Of a stretch of 64,000 bases of DNA, positions 1-8,261 are shown piece after piece. The stretch lies in assembly GCF_037300705.1 (NCBI RefSeq), contig NZ_CP147776.1, positions 1,860,001 to 1,924,000 on the forward strand, given 5' to 3'. The notes below the pieces were generated by a model. The model worked only from the letters and a program-made list of their open reading frames with translations. It did not search any database and was not told the DNA's origin. Both the position numbers and the translations under genes were made by a program. The number at the start of each line of letters is the position of its first letter. Within the stretch, counting starts at the first letter, position 1. This DNA comes from Massilia sp. W12. GTDB taxonomy: Bacteria; Pseudomonadota; Gammaproteobacteria; Burkholderiales; Burkholderiaceae_D.

Positions 1-324
1 CGCGGCCATGATTTGCCCGGCCTGACAGTAGCCGCATTGCGCCACGTTTTCATCCAGCCAGGCTTGCTGCAGGGCGTGCAATTGTGCGCCATTGGCCACC
101 CCTTCAATCGTGGTCACGCGTCCGTTTGCGGCTTGTTTGACGCTGACGGAGCAGGCGCGCACCGGGGCGCCATCCAGATGCACGGTGCAGGCCCCGCACA
201 GTCCGGCGCCGCAGCCGTATTTACTGCCGGTGAGCTGTAATTCATCGCGCAACACCCACAGCAGCGGCATGTCTTCATCCACATCCAGCTGTTTTTGACT
301 GCCATTAATATGCAAGGTCGGCAT
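1..324 (-). CDS. (2Fe-2S)-binding subunit of a molybdenum hydroxylase, partial
   Basis: Small electron-transfer subunit of the isoquinoline 1-oxidoreductase/aldehyde or xanthine dehydrogenase type, carrying two 2Fe-2S clusters. Reading leftward from the ATG at 324, the protein begins [20 protein letters not shown] and contains the plant-ferredoxin cluster motif [11 protein letters not shown] near residues 38-48. The start of the second cluster domain (QCGYCQAGQ, near residue 98) lies close to the window edge, where the gene is cut; the usual family length is about 150 residues. The start overlaps the last 20 bases of the upstream mocA-like gene, so the two are probably translationally coupled. 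With the XdhC-like and MocA-like neighbours this forms a molybdenum-hydroxylase maturation and structural operon; the large catalytic subunit should lie just outside the window. Shorter minus-strand ORFs here are out of frame with this motif-bearing frame. Confidence 0.9.
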   Translation of the reverse strand, partial: MPTLHINGSQKQLDVDEDMPLLWVLRDELQLTGSKYGCGAGLCGACTVHLDGAPVRACSVSVKQAANGRVTTIEGVANGAQLHALQQAWLDENVAQCGYCQAGQIMAA

Positions 325-973
325 CTGATTCTCCTCTTGGGGACGGTTCGAGTTGCAGAAGGTCGGCGCGCTGGTCGATGTCCAGCGCCGCGCGCGGCAA
401 ATCCAGGGCGCGCGCGTGCTGCAAATATGCGCGTGCGCCCTGGTCATGTTGTAAGTTGAGTAATTGCGGCCACAGATGGCGCGGCCAGATTGCCGGCGCG
501 CCCAGCGCGCCATCGGGATAGCGGCTGGCGCACACGGCGTGCGGCGCATGCCGCCAGTGTGCGCACAGGGCCAGATAATCGCTTGCCTGCAGCAGCACTT
601 GATCTAACAGCGCCACCATGGCGGCGGGTGTGGCTCGCTGCTCATCGTTCGCTTGCAGGGCGCGGATGCCGGAGCCCAGACTGGCGCTCTGGCCGTCGGC
701 CCAGTGCGGGCAGATGTGCGCGAATGCCTTGGGCGCATATGGCGCCAGCAGCGGCGCGATATGGGCGCCGATTGGTTCCGCGTGCGCGCCCAGCACCACG
801 CACAGCCGGCTGAACTCGCCTGCTTGTAATAGCGGAAGCAATTGCGCTAAGCGGGCGCCGATCATGCTTTGTCCCTGCCAGGCGGCATGGCGCGCCAGCG
901 CTTTCGGACTGCCGAAGCGGCGCGCGGCGCCGGCGGCCAATAAAATCAGGGCAGGGGCGCTTGATCCGCTCAT
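305..973 (-). CDS. Molybdenum cofactor cytidylyltransferase-like protein (MocA/NTP_transf_3)
   Basis: Predicted nucleotidyltransferase of about 222 residues that would convert Mo-molybdopterin to its cytosine dinucleotide form for the hydroxylase encoded next to it. The N-terminus has the nucleotide-binding signature [18 protein letters not shown], matching the LAAGxSxRxGxPK consensus. The position of the metal-binding aspartate motif reads VALLDQVLL near residue 112. The open frame extends upstream to 1585, but the ATG at 973 directly precedes the family signature and makes an ATGA overlap with the XdhC-like gene, so it is preferred. Family assignment is firm; MCD rather than MGD specificity is inferred from the neighbours. 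Confidence 0.85.
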   Translation of the reverse strand: MSGSSAPALILLAAGAARRFGSPKALARHAAWQGQSMIGARLAQLLPLLQAGEFSRLCVVLGAHAEPIGAHIAPLLAPYAPKAFAHICPHWADGQSASLGSGIRALQANDEQRATPAAMVALLDQVLLQASDYLALCAHWRHAPHAVCASRYPDGALGAPAIWPRHLWPQLLNLQHDQGARAYLQHARALDLPRAALDIDQRADLLQLEPSPRGESDADLAY

Positions 974-1995
974 GCCTGCCACCGTGTTCTGACATCTTGC
1001 GCCTGGCTGGCCGGGTGCAAGTGCTGTTGAATCTGGCAGATCAGGGAAAGCGCGATATCTTCCGGCAAGTCCGCGCCGCGCAAGCTGCCTGCCGGGCTGT
1101 AAAAATGCAGGCCGGGGGCGTGCAAATCCTGTTCCTGCAATCCGGCGCGCGCCAAGACTTTGGCGCGCCGCGCCGCCGGCCCCAGCATGCCCACATAGTG
1201 TGGCGCGGCCCCTTGCCGCAAGACGTGATGCAGCGCTTGCAAGGCTTCGGCGTCGAGTTGCACATGGTGATGCATGACGAGCACCGCTTGCGCTTGCGCC
1301 AGGGCGGCAGGCGGCAAGGCCTGCGGCGCACAGCGCCAACAGCGCACGGCGGGGCCGAAATCGCTGCTGCGCGCGGCATGGGTGCGCGCATCGCAGACGC
1401 TGACTTGCCAGCCCAGCGCCAAGGCAAGTTGCGCCAGGGGCCGCGCATCGACGCCGCCGCCGAAGATGAACAGATGCGGCGGCAAGTCGAGCCGGCTGCC
1501 CAGCCATTGCGCGCCGTCCGGCGCCGGCGCAGTCTGGTCGGCAATCCAGCGCCCCGCACCGCGCACCGCGTGCAAGTCTTGCCAATACACGCCAGGCTGG
1601 CGCGCCATAATCGCTGCATGCACAGCATCCAAATCCAGATAGTGATTGGCGGCGCAGATTTCCTGCAGCCGCACCCAGACGCTGCCGCCGCAGCCGGTGC
1701 GCGCCAGCGTATTGCCGTCTTCTTCCGCATCGTCGGGAATAAACGCATGGGTGCGGGCGATGCCGTCAGCCAGGACTTCTTGCGCCAAGCGCATTAAATC
1801 CGCTTCCAGACAGCCGCCGCTGATGACGCCAAACCATTGCCCCAGATCATTGATGAAAACTTGCGCGCCCGGTTTGCGATAGCTCGGCCCCTGGCGTGCG
1901 CTCAAGGTGGCCAAGACCCAGCGGCAGGCGTCGCGTTGCGCATGCCAAAACGGCACAAGGGCGGAAAAGCGGTGGCTGGCGGGACGGTTAGGCAT
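970..1995 (-). CDS. XdhC/CoxI family molybdenum-hydroxylase maturation protein
   Basis: XdhC-type chaperone that binds sulfurated molybdenum cofactor and delivers it to xanthine dehydrogenase-like enzymes. The N-terminal XdhC/CoxI domain shows the segment GQWFGVISGGCLEADL (roughly residues 52-67) with the conserved cysteine. The C-terminal Rossmann-like domain starts with LFIFGGGVDARPLAQLA and contains a conserved YVGMLGPAARRAK segment. The predicted product is about 341 residues from the ATG at 1995; a TTG 15 bases upstream would add five residues, and neither has a convincing ribosome binding site. It is the first gene of a three-gene minus-strand operon whose members overlap by 4 and 20 bases. 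Confidence 0.88.
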   Translation of the reverse strand: MPNRPASHRFSALVPFWHAQRDACRWVLATLSARQGPSYRKPGAQVFINDLGQWFGVISGGCLEADLMRLAQEVLADGIARTHAFIPDDAEEDGNTLARTGCGGSVWVRLQEICAANHYLDLDAVHAAIMARQPGVYWQDLHAVRGAGRWIADQTAPAPDGAQWLGSRLDLPPHLFIFGGGVDARPLAQLALALGWQVSVCDARTHAARSSDFGPAVRCWRCAPQALPPAALAQAQAVLVMHHHVQLDAEALQALHHVLRQGAAPHYVGMLGPAARRAKVLARAGLQEQDLHAPGLHFYSPAGSLRGADLPEDIALSLICQIQQHLHPASQAQDVRTRWQA

Positions 1996-2211
1996 GGCTG
2001 GCGGAATCAATTTGGAATATCAAGTGTAGGGTAGATTAGCTGTATAACGCAGAATTTGTGACGAAAATCCTGCAAACTGTGATGAAACCGGACAATCAGA
2101 CTGTCAAAATCGCCAGCAGCGTGTTTTTCTCTGCTCTGGGCGCGGATTGCGTGGCGGGAATTGGCATAATTGGGGGTCCAGAATGTTGACACAAGACAAT
2201 AAGGTGGAATT

Positions 2212-3165
2212 ATGTGGAATTGGCTAAAACGTTTGTCGGGTCTGACAAGTGGCGAACAGCCAGCTGCGTCAGTTGCAACTATGCAGGAAAAGCCGGCGGC
2301 GTCTGCGACAGTGACGCAGACGCTTGAAGATGCGCCCCGGCATGCAGCAAGCGTTGTCGTTTTGGATTTCAGTCACATCCTTACGCCGCAGCAGGCGCAG
2401 GCGGCCAGTGAGCAGGGTGTTTTGTCTATGAATTATGCGATGCCGCTCGAACTGGGAGGCGTGGAAGCCGCCTTGAATCAGATGTATCTGCCGCCAGAGG
2501 CAGCGGAGTTGAAGCAATTTCTTGATCTGCACATTATTCTGCCATTGTGCCAAGAGGGTTTGTTGGATTCGTATTCTGCTGATCCGCAGTATTTGGGCGA
2601 CAGTCAGATCCCGCAAGCGGTGGCTATCCAATGTGGCGGGAAATGGGATTTCAAAGCCAAACTGGTCTGTTGGGGACCGGAGTTTGTGCCACAAGAGGGT
2701 CTGCTGGAGGTGCGTGAGGCGCCACAGGTTTTTCAAATTCGGCCACCGGCGCCGCAGCTTTCTGTGGAAAAATTCCTTGAATCGTTTTGGCTCGATTATG
2801 CCGACTGGAATGACTGGGCCTATGCGCTTTCGGAACGCATTGAAGCGGAAAACCCGGGTCAGTACGAGCACTACAATGAGATTGACGCCGCCTATGCCGG
2901 CTTGCTGCAGGCCTATTGTGTGGCGGATTTCAACAGCAGCGGCGCAAGTTTTGACAGCATCTCCAAGCATCATCCGCGCACTGAAAGCATCATCGCGCAG
3001 GCGCAATCAGGGGATGCGCGCCTGATCTATACGCGCAGTTTGAGCATTGTCGAAGGCACGCGCCTGACTTCCTTTTACGAATATCAGCTGCAGCAGCAAG
3101 CGGGAGTCTGGCGGATTGTGCAGTTGAACTATGTGAATGATGAGGGCAAATGGGGCATTTTGTAA
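2212..3165 (+). CDS. Hypothetical protein, possible NTF2-like C-terminal fold
   Basis: A 317-residue protein I do not recognise. The ATG at 2212 is preceded by AAGGTGG at a normal distance. The first 60 residues are low-complexity (Ala, Thr, Gln rich) with no clear signal peptide. The centre is rich in Leu, Pro and aromatic residues. The last hundred residues end with FYEYQLQQQAGVWRIVQLNY and a terminal GKW, the pattern of NTF2-fold proteins, including NTF2-type immunity proteins. That fold is an inference from pattern only. The gene is divergent from the xdhC-like operon and lies 43 bases before the phosphatase-like gene in the same direction. Confidence 0.7.
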   Translation: MWNWLKRLSGLTSGEQPAASVATMQEKPAASATVTQTLEDAPRHAASVVVLDFSHILTPQQAQAASEQGVLSMNYAMPLELGGVEAALNQMYLPPEAAELKQFLDLHIILPLCQEGLLDSYSADPQYLGDSQIPQAVAIQCGGKWDFKAKLVCWGPEFVPQEGLLEVREAPQVFQIRPPAPQLSVEKFLESFWLDYADWNDWAYALSERIEAENPGQYEHYNEIDAAYAGLLQAYCVADFNSSGASFDSISKHHPRTESIIAQAQSGDARLIYTRSLSIVEGTRLTSFYEYQLQQQAGVWRIVQLNYVNDEGKWGIL

Positions 3166-3208
3166 TCCAAACGTGTGCTTGCAGCATTCTGGGTATTGGG
3201 TGACGGAC

Positions 3209-3553
3209 ATGAATCCGGTGCGCAAAATTTTGTTTGTCTGCAGCCGCAATCAGTGGCGCAGCCCGACCGCTGAGCAGGTCTGGCGCCGCCATCCCGGCAT
3301 CGCCGCGCGCTCAGGCGGAACCAGCGCCAACGCGCGCCACCCGGTGTCGATAGAGGATATCCGCTGGGCGGATGTGATTTTTGTGATGGAAGAAAAGCAC
3401 AAGAACCGTCTGCAAGCCAATTTCCGTCAAGCTTTGCAGGGCAAACCTCTGTATGTCTTGGATATTCCAGACCAGTACCGCTATATGGATGCGGAATTGG
3501 TGCAGATCTTGCAGCAAGCCGTGGCCGGCATCTTGCAACTTGATGAAGACTAA
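3209..3553 (+). CDS. Low-molecular-weight protein tyrosine phosphatase-like protein
   Basis: A 114-residue predicted phosphatase. The P-loop near the N-terminus reads LFVCSRNQWRSPTAE, which fits the CX5RS active site of LMW-PTPs. A later segment VLDIPDQYRYMD supplies the expected acidic residue, and WADVIFVMEEKHKNRL matches the family's central strand-helix. It is shorter than the typical 150-residue enzyme, as in the compact predicted-PTP family often called COG4551. The ATG at 3209 was chosen because the P-loop follows at once; the frame is open 72 bases further upstream, inside the end of the preceding gene. The substrate is unknown. Confidence 0.8.
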   Translation: MNPVRKILFVCSRNQWRSPTAEQVWRRHPGIAARSGGTSANARHPVSIEDIRWADVIFVMEEKHKNRLQANFRQALQGKPLYVLDIPDQYRYMDAELVQILQQAVAGILQLDED

Positions 3554-3572
3554 AAATCGTAGGCGGGGTTGC

Positions 3573-3593
3573 GCGCAGCTCGACCCAGTCACC
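3573..3593. repeat. 21-bp direct repeat, copy 1 (candidate attachment site)
   Basis: A 21-base stretch beginning GCGCAGCTCG and ending CAGTCACC is repeated exactly at 59967-59987, 56.4 kb away in the same orientation. It lies 150 bases before the integrase start, which is where the attachment site of a P4-type island is expected. Read on the minus strand, both copies encode the peptide GDWVELR, so the repeat could instead be shared remains of one gene. No tRNA is seen beside either copy. Confidence 0.45.
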
Positions 3594-3742
3594 GTCTTGG
3601 TATGTCCATAATGGTTTTCCTGCACTATGACAGAGCCATGTTTTTTCCTAGATTTGATCCATGCTGGTTTAGCATGATTTCACTGAATCCCGACTTTTTT
3701 CGGGGTAGAAGTTGAGATATTTTTCTATTGAAGGAACATGCT

Positions 3743-4957
3743 ATGCCATTGACAGACACTGCAATCCGTAATCTTAAACCAAGCGCCAAGGCGCAGAAAT
3801 ACTTTGATGAACGCGGGCTGTTTTTGCTCGTTTCGCCCTCTGGCGGCAAGCTTTGGCGCTTGCGCTTTCAGTTTGACGGTAAGGAGAATTTGCTCGCTTT
3901 GGGCAAGTATCCAGACGTGACACTGAAAGATGCGCGGGAAAAGCGCGATCAGGCGCGCAAGCTCTTGGCAGACGGGGTGAATCCTTGTGCACAGAAGAAA
4001 CAAGAAAAACGCGATCGGATCAGAAATGCTGAGAATTCATTCGCCGTCCTGGCCAATGAATGGCTGGCCAAAAAGAAAGGCACATGGTCAGCGCGCTATA
4101 TGCGCATAAACCAACAAGCCATTGAAACCAATGTCATGCCCTGGCTGGGCAAGCTGCCGGCGGCATCCATCCAACCATTGGATGTGCTGGATGTATTGCG
4201 CCGGATTGAGGCGCGCGGCGCGCTGAAAGTTGCGCAGCGGGTTATGTCGATGATCAGCCAGATATTGCGCTATGGCGTTGCGACGGCGCGGGTTGAGCGG
4301 GATGTGACCTTGGATTTGCGCGGCGCACTGACGCAAGCCAAAAGCCAGCATTTCCCCGCCATCACTGAACCCGCCAAAGTGGGCGCGCTGTTGTGCACAT
4401 TGGAAGCATATGGCGGTAGCCGCTATGTCCGTGATGCTTTGCGGCTGATGCCCTTGTTTTTTGTGCGATCAAGTGAATTACGCACTGCCAAATGGGTTGA
4501 TTTTGACTTTGAGAAGGCGCAATGGCGCTTTCTGGTGACCAAGACCAATACGCCGCATGTGGTTCCACTGTGCCGGCAGGCAATCACAATCTTGCAAGAA
4601 CTCAAGCAATGGAGTGGGCGCTCAGAATACCTTTTTCCGAATGAGCTTGATCAAACCAAGCCGATGTCCCACGACGGAATGCGCCAAGCAATGCGCCGCT
4701 GCGGCATTGAGAAAGGCGAAATGACCGTACACGGCTTTCGCGCCATGGCGCGCACCATCATGGAGGAAGTGCTGGATGTGCGCCCGGATTTGATCGAACA
4801 CCAATTAGCGCATGCGGTGCGGGACGCCAATGGGCGAGCCTATAACCGCACCGCGCATCTGGGCAAGCGCCACGTCATGATGCAGCAATGGGCCGATTAT
4901 CTGGATATGCTGAAAGAACAGTACCGACAAACCTTGCAGACTGCCCCACAGGCCTAA
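3743..4957 (+). CDS. P4-type tyrosine recombinase (integrase)
   Basis: Site-specific recombinase of about 404 residues that would integrate and excise a genomic island. The N-terminal DUF4102-type arm-binding domain starts MPLTDTAIRNLKPSAKAQKY and contains ALGKYPDVTLKDAREKRDQA. The catalytic domain has the first arginine in FFVRSSELRTAKW, the box II pattern VHGFRAMARTIMEE with His and Arg, and the nucleophile Tyr in GRAYNRTAHLGKR. All catalytic residues are present, so the gene appears intact. The start at 3743 has AAGGA eight bases upstream and fits the family N-terminus; an ATG 15 bases upstream is less likely. It is followed by a repeat-containing gap and by phage-like replication genes, typical of an integrative element. 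Confidence 0.93.
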   Translation: MPLTDTAIRNLKPSAKAQKYFDERGLFLLVSPSGGKLWRLRFQFDGKENLLALGKYPDVTLKDAREKRDQARKLLADGVNPCAQKKQEKRDRIRNAENSFAVLANEWLAKKKGTWSARYMRINQQAIETNVMPWLGKLPAASIQPLDVLDVLRRIEARGALKVAQRVMSMISQILRYGVATARVERDVTLDLRGALTQAKSQHFPAITEPAKVGALLCTLEAYGGSRYVRDALRLMPLFFVRSSELRTAKWVDFDFEKAQWRFLVTKTNTPHVVPLCRQAITILQELKQWSGRSEYLFPNELDQTKPMSHDGMRQAMRRCGIEKGEMTVHGFRAMARTIMEEVLDVRPDLIEHQLAHAVRDANGRAYNRTAHLGKRHVMMQQWADYLDMLKEQYRQTLQTAPQA

Positions 4958-4962
4958 GCTCA

Positions 4963-5038
4963 GCGCCGGATTATTCCGGCGTGTGCAACACCTTCAAACA
5001 AAATCCAAAGATTTTCAGAATCCCTTTTTACACTTGCA
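4963..5038. repeat. Hairpin plus 42-bp repeat, copy 1
   Basis: First of two similar units upstream of the replication initiator gene. Each unit starts with a short GC-rich inverted repeat (GCGCCGG ... CCGGCG) and ends with a 42-base direct repeat, 4997-5038 here and 5179-5220 in copy 2. The 42-base parts differ at two positions and their last 30 bases are identical. The unit also follows the integrase stop closely, so its hairpin could help end integrase transcription, although no T-run follows. Confidence 0.7.
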
Positions 5039-5102
5039 TGACCAGGTCCGGGCTGCCAACAACGCCGGCTTGGCGCATGTAATTGAATTGAAGGGGCATT
5101 CT

Positions 5103-5261
5103 ATGTCAACAACGCAAACATCTTGGCTTGTCAGAAGATGCGCTGCGCGCCGGTTTTCCGGCGCACATACAACTCCACAACAAAATTCCAAGATTTTCAG
5201 AATCCCTTTTTACACTTGCAAACACAGGCGACTGCTTGCCAGCCACGCCTGGCGTAGCTGA
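5103..5261 (+). CDS. Possible small protein (52 aa) spanning repeat copy 2
   Basis: A short frame from an ATG at 5103 preceded by GAAGGGG at six bases. Its C-terminal part, NSKIFRIPFYTC followed by a stretch ending HAWRS, is mirrored by an open frame across repeat copy 1 that reads NPKIFRIPFYTC and ends AWRM. The similarity may simply follow from the DNA repeat. No known family is recognised. It is listed because of the ribosome binding site and the parallel frame in the two units, but it may be a chance ORF. Confidence 0.25.
   Translation: MSTTQTSWLVRRCAARRFSGAHTTPQQNSKIFRIPFYTCKHRRLLASHAWRS
5147..5220. repeat. Hairpin plus 42-bp repeat, copy 2
   Basis: Second unit of the pair described at 4963-5038, 182 bases downstream in the same orientation. 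The inverted repeat GCGCCGG-TTTT-CCGGCGC here is perfect with a four-base loop. The position between the integrase and the O-like initiator suggests an origin, iteron or transcription-control role, but nothing in the sequence decides between these. Confidence 0.7.
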
Positions 5262-5397
5262 TTTTTGCACTGTTGTGAAAGGGGTTAGCAATGTAGGCAA
5301 CATAAAAGACAGGCTTGATTGAGCTGGCCTGAAGGTATGCGGCGCAAGAAGGCATCGTGGCCTCGCGCTTGGCCTCTGCCATGTACACATCTGCAAA

Positions 5398-5419
5398 CAA
5401 GCCTGCGCAAGCAGGCTTG
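5398..5419. other. Hairpin in the leader of the replication gene
   Basis: A perfect nine-base-pair stem (CAAGCCTGC / GCAGGCTTG) closed by a GCAA tetraloop lies 32 bases before the start of the O-like gene. There is no following T-run, so it is more likely an mRNA leader structure or protein-binding site than a terminator. Confidence 0.4.
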
Positions 5420-5450
5420 CGGGGATTCTTTTACCTGAACGGAAAGAAAT

Positions 5451-6623
5451 ATGCAGCAATCTGAACGAACAAAAGCAATCGGTTTTACCGCACTCCAAAA
5501 TGATTTTTTTGAAGCCTTGCCGCGCTTTGGTTTCACAGGCCGGCAATTGAATGTGATGCTGGTGTTGGTGCGCAAGCTGATCGGTTTCCACAAGAAACAA
5601 GACGATATGTCCGCCTCGCAAATTGGCGCGGCCTGCAATACCGCACGCCAGCATGTCACCACGGTTTTAATGCAACTGCGCAAGATGAATGTGATTTTTG
5701 TGAAACGGGGACGCTATGGCTCTTTAATTGAAATCAATATGGATTTTTCCCAATGGCGCAAAGGCGCTGGGCAAGACTTAACTCAAGCGCCAGGCAAGCT
5801 TGAAGCGCACCAGCCAGCCCCGGAGGAATGGGTAGCTGCAGCAGGCAGCGATGCTGTCTGGCAAGCGTCAAGCGCATCGCATAACAGTAAGGAGGATGAG
5901 GGCGTCAAGCCGGAGAGCATTTTTTTGTGTCCAGGAAGAACCGATTCAGGCACATTGCCACTGTTTGATGGCGCAGATGAACCACTTTCCGCATTGGCTG
6001 CAACTGATCTGGTGCAGCTCGCCAGGCCGAATGTGGTGCACACAAAAGAAAACCTTCCAAAAGAAAATACGACAAAAGAAAAAGAACCAAAGAAAAAATC
6101 TTTGCACAATGCCAAAGCAATCGACCAGGCTTTTGCGCAATTTTGGCAGCACTACCCGAAGAAAGTCGCAAAAGCAGAAGCGTATCGCCAATTTTGCAAG
6201 CTTGCGCCGGATGAGGGTTTGCTGGCCAGCATGTTGCAAGCACTGGCCTTGGCCAGCCAGCAAGCGCAATGGAGCGATCCGCAAATGATTCCGTATCCGG
6301 CTAAGTGGCTCAAGCGGCAAAGCTGGCTGGATGAGCTGCAAACCGCCTACAGCGAGCAAGAGCGGGAAGCCATCGTCACGTTCAACCACATCCTTGGCCC
6401 TGTGCTGGGGGAAGTGGATAGCCAGTATTTTGTGGCAAGTCGGGCAGGCGCCATCCGGCATTTTTTGCAGCAGTTCAGTGCGCCAAAGGATATGGCGCGT
6501 TTCTTCACCTATTGCCGTGAGAAATGCGCATTGCCGCCCCGCATTGGCTTTGACTGGCTGCTGAAGGCAGAAAATTTCACCAAAGTATGCGAAGGGCAAT
6601 ACGAGCAAAGGAGCGTAGCATGA
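5451..6623 (+). CDS. Phage replication protein O-like initiator
   Basis: A 390-residue protein whose N-terminal 110 residues match the phage replication O winged-helix domain: TALQNDFFEALPRFGFTGRQ, then VRKLIGFHKKQDDMSASQIG and a final beta wing. A Lys/Glu-rich linker near residues 200-225 leads to a C-terminal domain with FWQHYPKKVAKAEAYRQF and IPYPAKWLKRQSWLDE, a pattern common in phage helicase-loader or DnaT-like regions. It would recognise an origin and recruit the DnaB-type helicase encoded by the next gene, which starts inside its stop codon (ATGA). This is the lambda O/P-style arrangement with a helicase in place of the loader. In lambda, O-binding iterons lie inside the O gene; I saw none clearly here. 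Confidence 0.85.
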   Translation: MQQSERTKAIGFTALQNDFFEALPRFGFTGRQLNVMLVLVRKLIGFHKKQDDMSASQIGAACNTARQHVTTVLMQLRKMNVIFVKRGRYGSLIEINMDFSQWRKGAGQDLTQAPGKLEAHQPAPEEWVAAAGSDAVWQASSASHNSKEDEGVKPESIFLCPGRTDSGTLPLFDGADEPLSALAATDLVQLARPNVVHTKENLPKENTTKEKEPKKKSLHNAKAIDQAFAQFWQHYPKKVAKAEAYRQFCKLAPDEGLLASMLQALALASQQAQWSDPQMIPYPAKWLKRQSWLDELQTAYSEQEREAIVTFNHILGPVLGEVDSQYFVASRAGAIRHFLQQFSAPKDMARFFTYCREKCALPPRIGFDWLLKAENFTKVCEGQYEQRSVA

Positions 6624-8056
6624 ACCAAACCACCATCATCAGCGCAAGCCGTGCGGCAGTCTATGAAGTGACAGCACAGCAGGACTTGTTATGCGCAGAA
6701 CACGCCGAACAAGCCATTTTGGGCGCCTTGCTGTCGGACAGTCAGGCATACGCCAGCATTGGCCATGTGCCTTCCAGCGCATTTTGCTTTTACGAACATC
6801 GCTTGGTTTTCGCCGCCATGGGTAAGTTGGCCGATCAGAATGCGCCGATTGACGTGATCAGCGTGGCGGAATTTCTCAAGACGCATGGAAAATTGACGAC
6901 AGTGGGCGGCTTGCCCTATCTGCAGGCGCTATACAACGCCAGCCCCGGCAGCGCCAATCTGCAGTGGCATATCGCCTTGCTGAAAGAACGCGCTTTGCGG
7001 CGCAATATGGTCAGACTGAGCGACAAAATACAGCGCAATGCGCAAACCTCGCCACAAGACGCTTTCGTGCAAATCGGGCAAGTTGCCGAAGAAATTTTGC
7101 GCTTACAGGAAGAAAAAGCCGCCAGCAGAAGCATCAAAGCAAGTGAAGCCATGTCCAGGCATATTGCCCTGCTGGAGCAACGTTTTGCCGGCGTCAGCAA
7201 TGCGATCAGCACTGGCATTGCGCAGCTTGATCAGCACCTCAGTGGTGGGATGCGACTTGGCGAACTGCTGGTGTTAGCAGCGCGGCCAAAGATGGGTAAG
7301 ACCGCCTTGGCGATGCAAATCGCAGCACATGTGGCGCAAAGCCAGCCGGTGTACTTTATGTCCTTGGAAATGCCGCTCAGTCAATTACAAGACCGCATGC
7401 TGGCTTCTCTGGGCAGAATTCCACTGCATCATCTGCTCCAGGTAAGTGACACACAGAAAGCGGATTGGTGCGGCGTGACGCGGGCCTTGCAAAAGATAGA
7501 AGGTTTGGCGCTGCATTGGGATGATCAAGCCGGCTTGAGTCTGCAAGATGTCAAAGCGTCCGCCAGATTGGAAAAGCAGCGCCACGGCTTGTCGCTGCTG
7601 GTGATTGATTACCTTCAACTGCTGTCAGCTGCTGGGGAAACGCGCAATGCGCAAATTGAAACACTCACGCGCGGCTTAAAAGCATTGGCAAAAGAATTGG
7701 ATTGCGCCATTTTGCTGCTCTCGCAACTCAATCGCAGCTTGGAGCAACGCTTAAACAAGCGCCCCATTCCTGCCGATTTACGCGATTCCGGCGCGATTGA
7801 GCAGGATGCCGATGCGGTGCTGTTTTTGTATCGTGACGAGGTGTACCACCCAGACACCGCGCCACCCGGCTTGTGCGAGATTGAGCTTGCACTATGCAGG
7901 CAAGGCAAACCGGGCCGCATGTATATGCACTACATTGGCGAAGAATTGCGCTTTGCGGACGTGGGGCCGGATTTTACCCCGCCAGAACAAGCAGATTTTG
8001 CGGCGCATGCCGGCAGCGGGCGCATAGGCAAACGCGGGATTCTGCGCGAGCGCTGA
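6620..8056 (+). CDS. Replicative DNA helicase, DnaB type
   Basis: A 478-residue hexameric 5'-3' helicase for the element's own replication. The N-terminal DnaB domain (about residues 20-125) begins AEQAILGALLSDSQAYASIG. The RecA-like domain has Walker A in AARPKMGKTALAMQ near residue 222, Walker B LLVIDYLQLL near 327 and the sensor region DLRDSGAIEQDADAVLFLYR. The ATG at 6620 has AAAGGAG upstream and overlaps the stop of the initiator gene; the frame is open 33 bases further upstream but without support. Parts of this gene (7258-7345 and 7562-7652) are duplicated, with the intervening bases lost, at 59988-60161. Confidence 0.93.
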   Translation: MNQTTIISASRAAVYEVTAQQDLLCAEHAEQAILGALLSDSQAYASIGHVPSSAFCFYEHRLVFAAMGKLADQNAPIDVISVAEFLKTHGKLTTVGGLPYLQALYNASPGSANLQWHIALLKERALRRNMVRLSDKIQRNAQTSPQDAFVQIGQVAEEILRLQEEKAASRSIKASEAMSRHIALLEQRFAGVSNAISTGIAQLDQHLSGGMRLGELLVLAARPKMGKTALAMQIAAHVAQSQPVYFMSLEMPLSQLQDRMLASLGRIPLHHLLQVSDTQKADWCGVTRALQKIEGLALHWDDQAGLSLQDVKASARLEKQRHGLSLLVIDYLQLLSAAGETRNAQIETLTRGLKALAKELDCAILLLSQLNRSLEQRLNKRPIPADLRDSGAIEQDADAVLFLYRDEVYHPDTAPPGLCEIELALCRQGKPGRMYMHYIGEELRFADVGPDFTPPEQADFAAHAGSGRIGKRGILRER

Positions 8057-8085
8057 GCTGTGATTATCAGTATCTGGAAGAAGGT

Positions 8086-8147
8086 GGTACGCAAGGGCTT
8101 GGTACGCAAGCTGGTACGCATGAAAAGCGGACTTTTGCGTGCGTACC
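8086..8147. promoter_or_regulatory. Iteron-like GGTACGCA cluster
   Basis: Three direct copies of GGTACGCA (8086, 8101, 8113) and one inverted copy (TGCGTACC, 8140-8147) sit just after the dnaB stop and before the WYL gene. The regular spacing of about 15 and 12 bases suggests binding of a protein. It could be an origin for the O-like initiator or an operator of the WYL regulator. Confidence 0.5.
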
Positions 8148-8152
8148 TTCAA

Positions 8153-8209
8153 CTATGCATGCAAGCAATATCATCAAATTGATCAGGTAAATGGTGCTAT
8201 CATGCATAG
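8153..8209. promoter_or_regulatory. Inverted repeat upstream of the WYL gene, candidate operator
   Basis: CTATGCATG at 8153-8161 is matched exactly by its reverse complement CATGCATAG at 8201-8209, ending 52 bases before the WYL start codon. BrxR/CapW-type WYL repressors are known to bind inverted repeats in the promoter of their own defence operon, so this is a natural candidate site. Binding is inferred. Confidence 0.4.
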
Positions 8210-8261
8210 GTGATCCGCTTTAAACTTCAGCGACTGATTTTTTGTTGATATCCAACCACAG

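Noticed and set aside
961-1797. Long plus-strand ORF (278 codons)
   Set aside because: It is antisense to the XdhC-like gene, whose family motifs are unmistakable; the plus frame has no recognisable domain.
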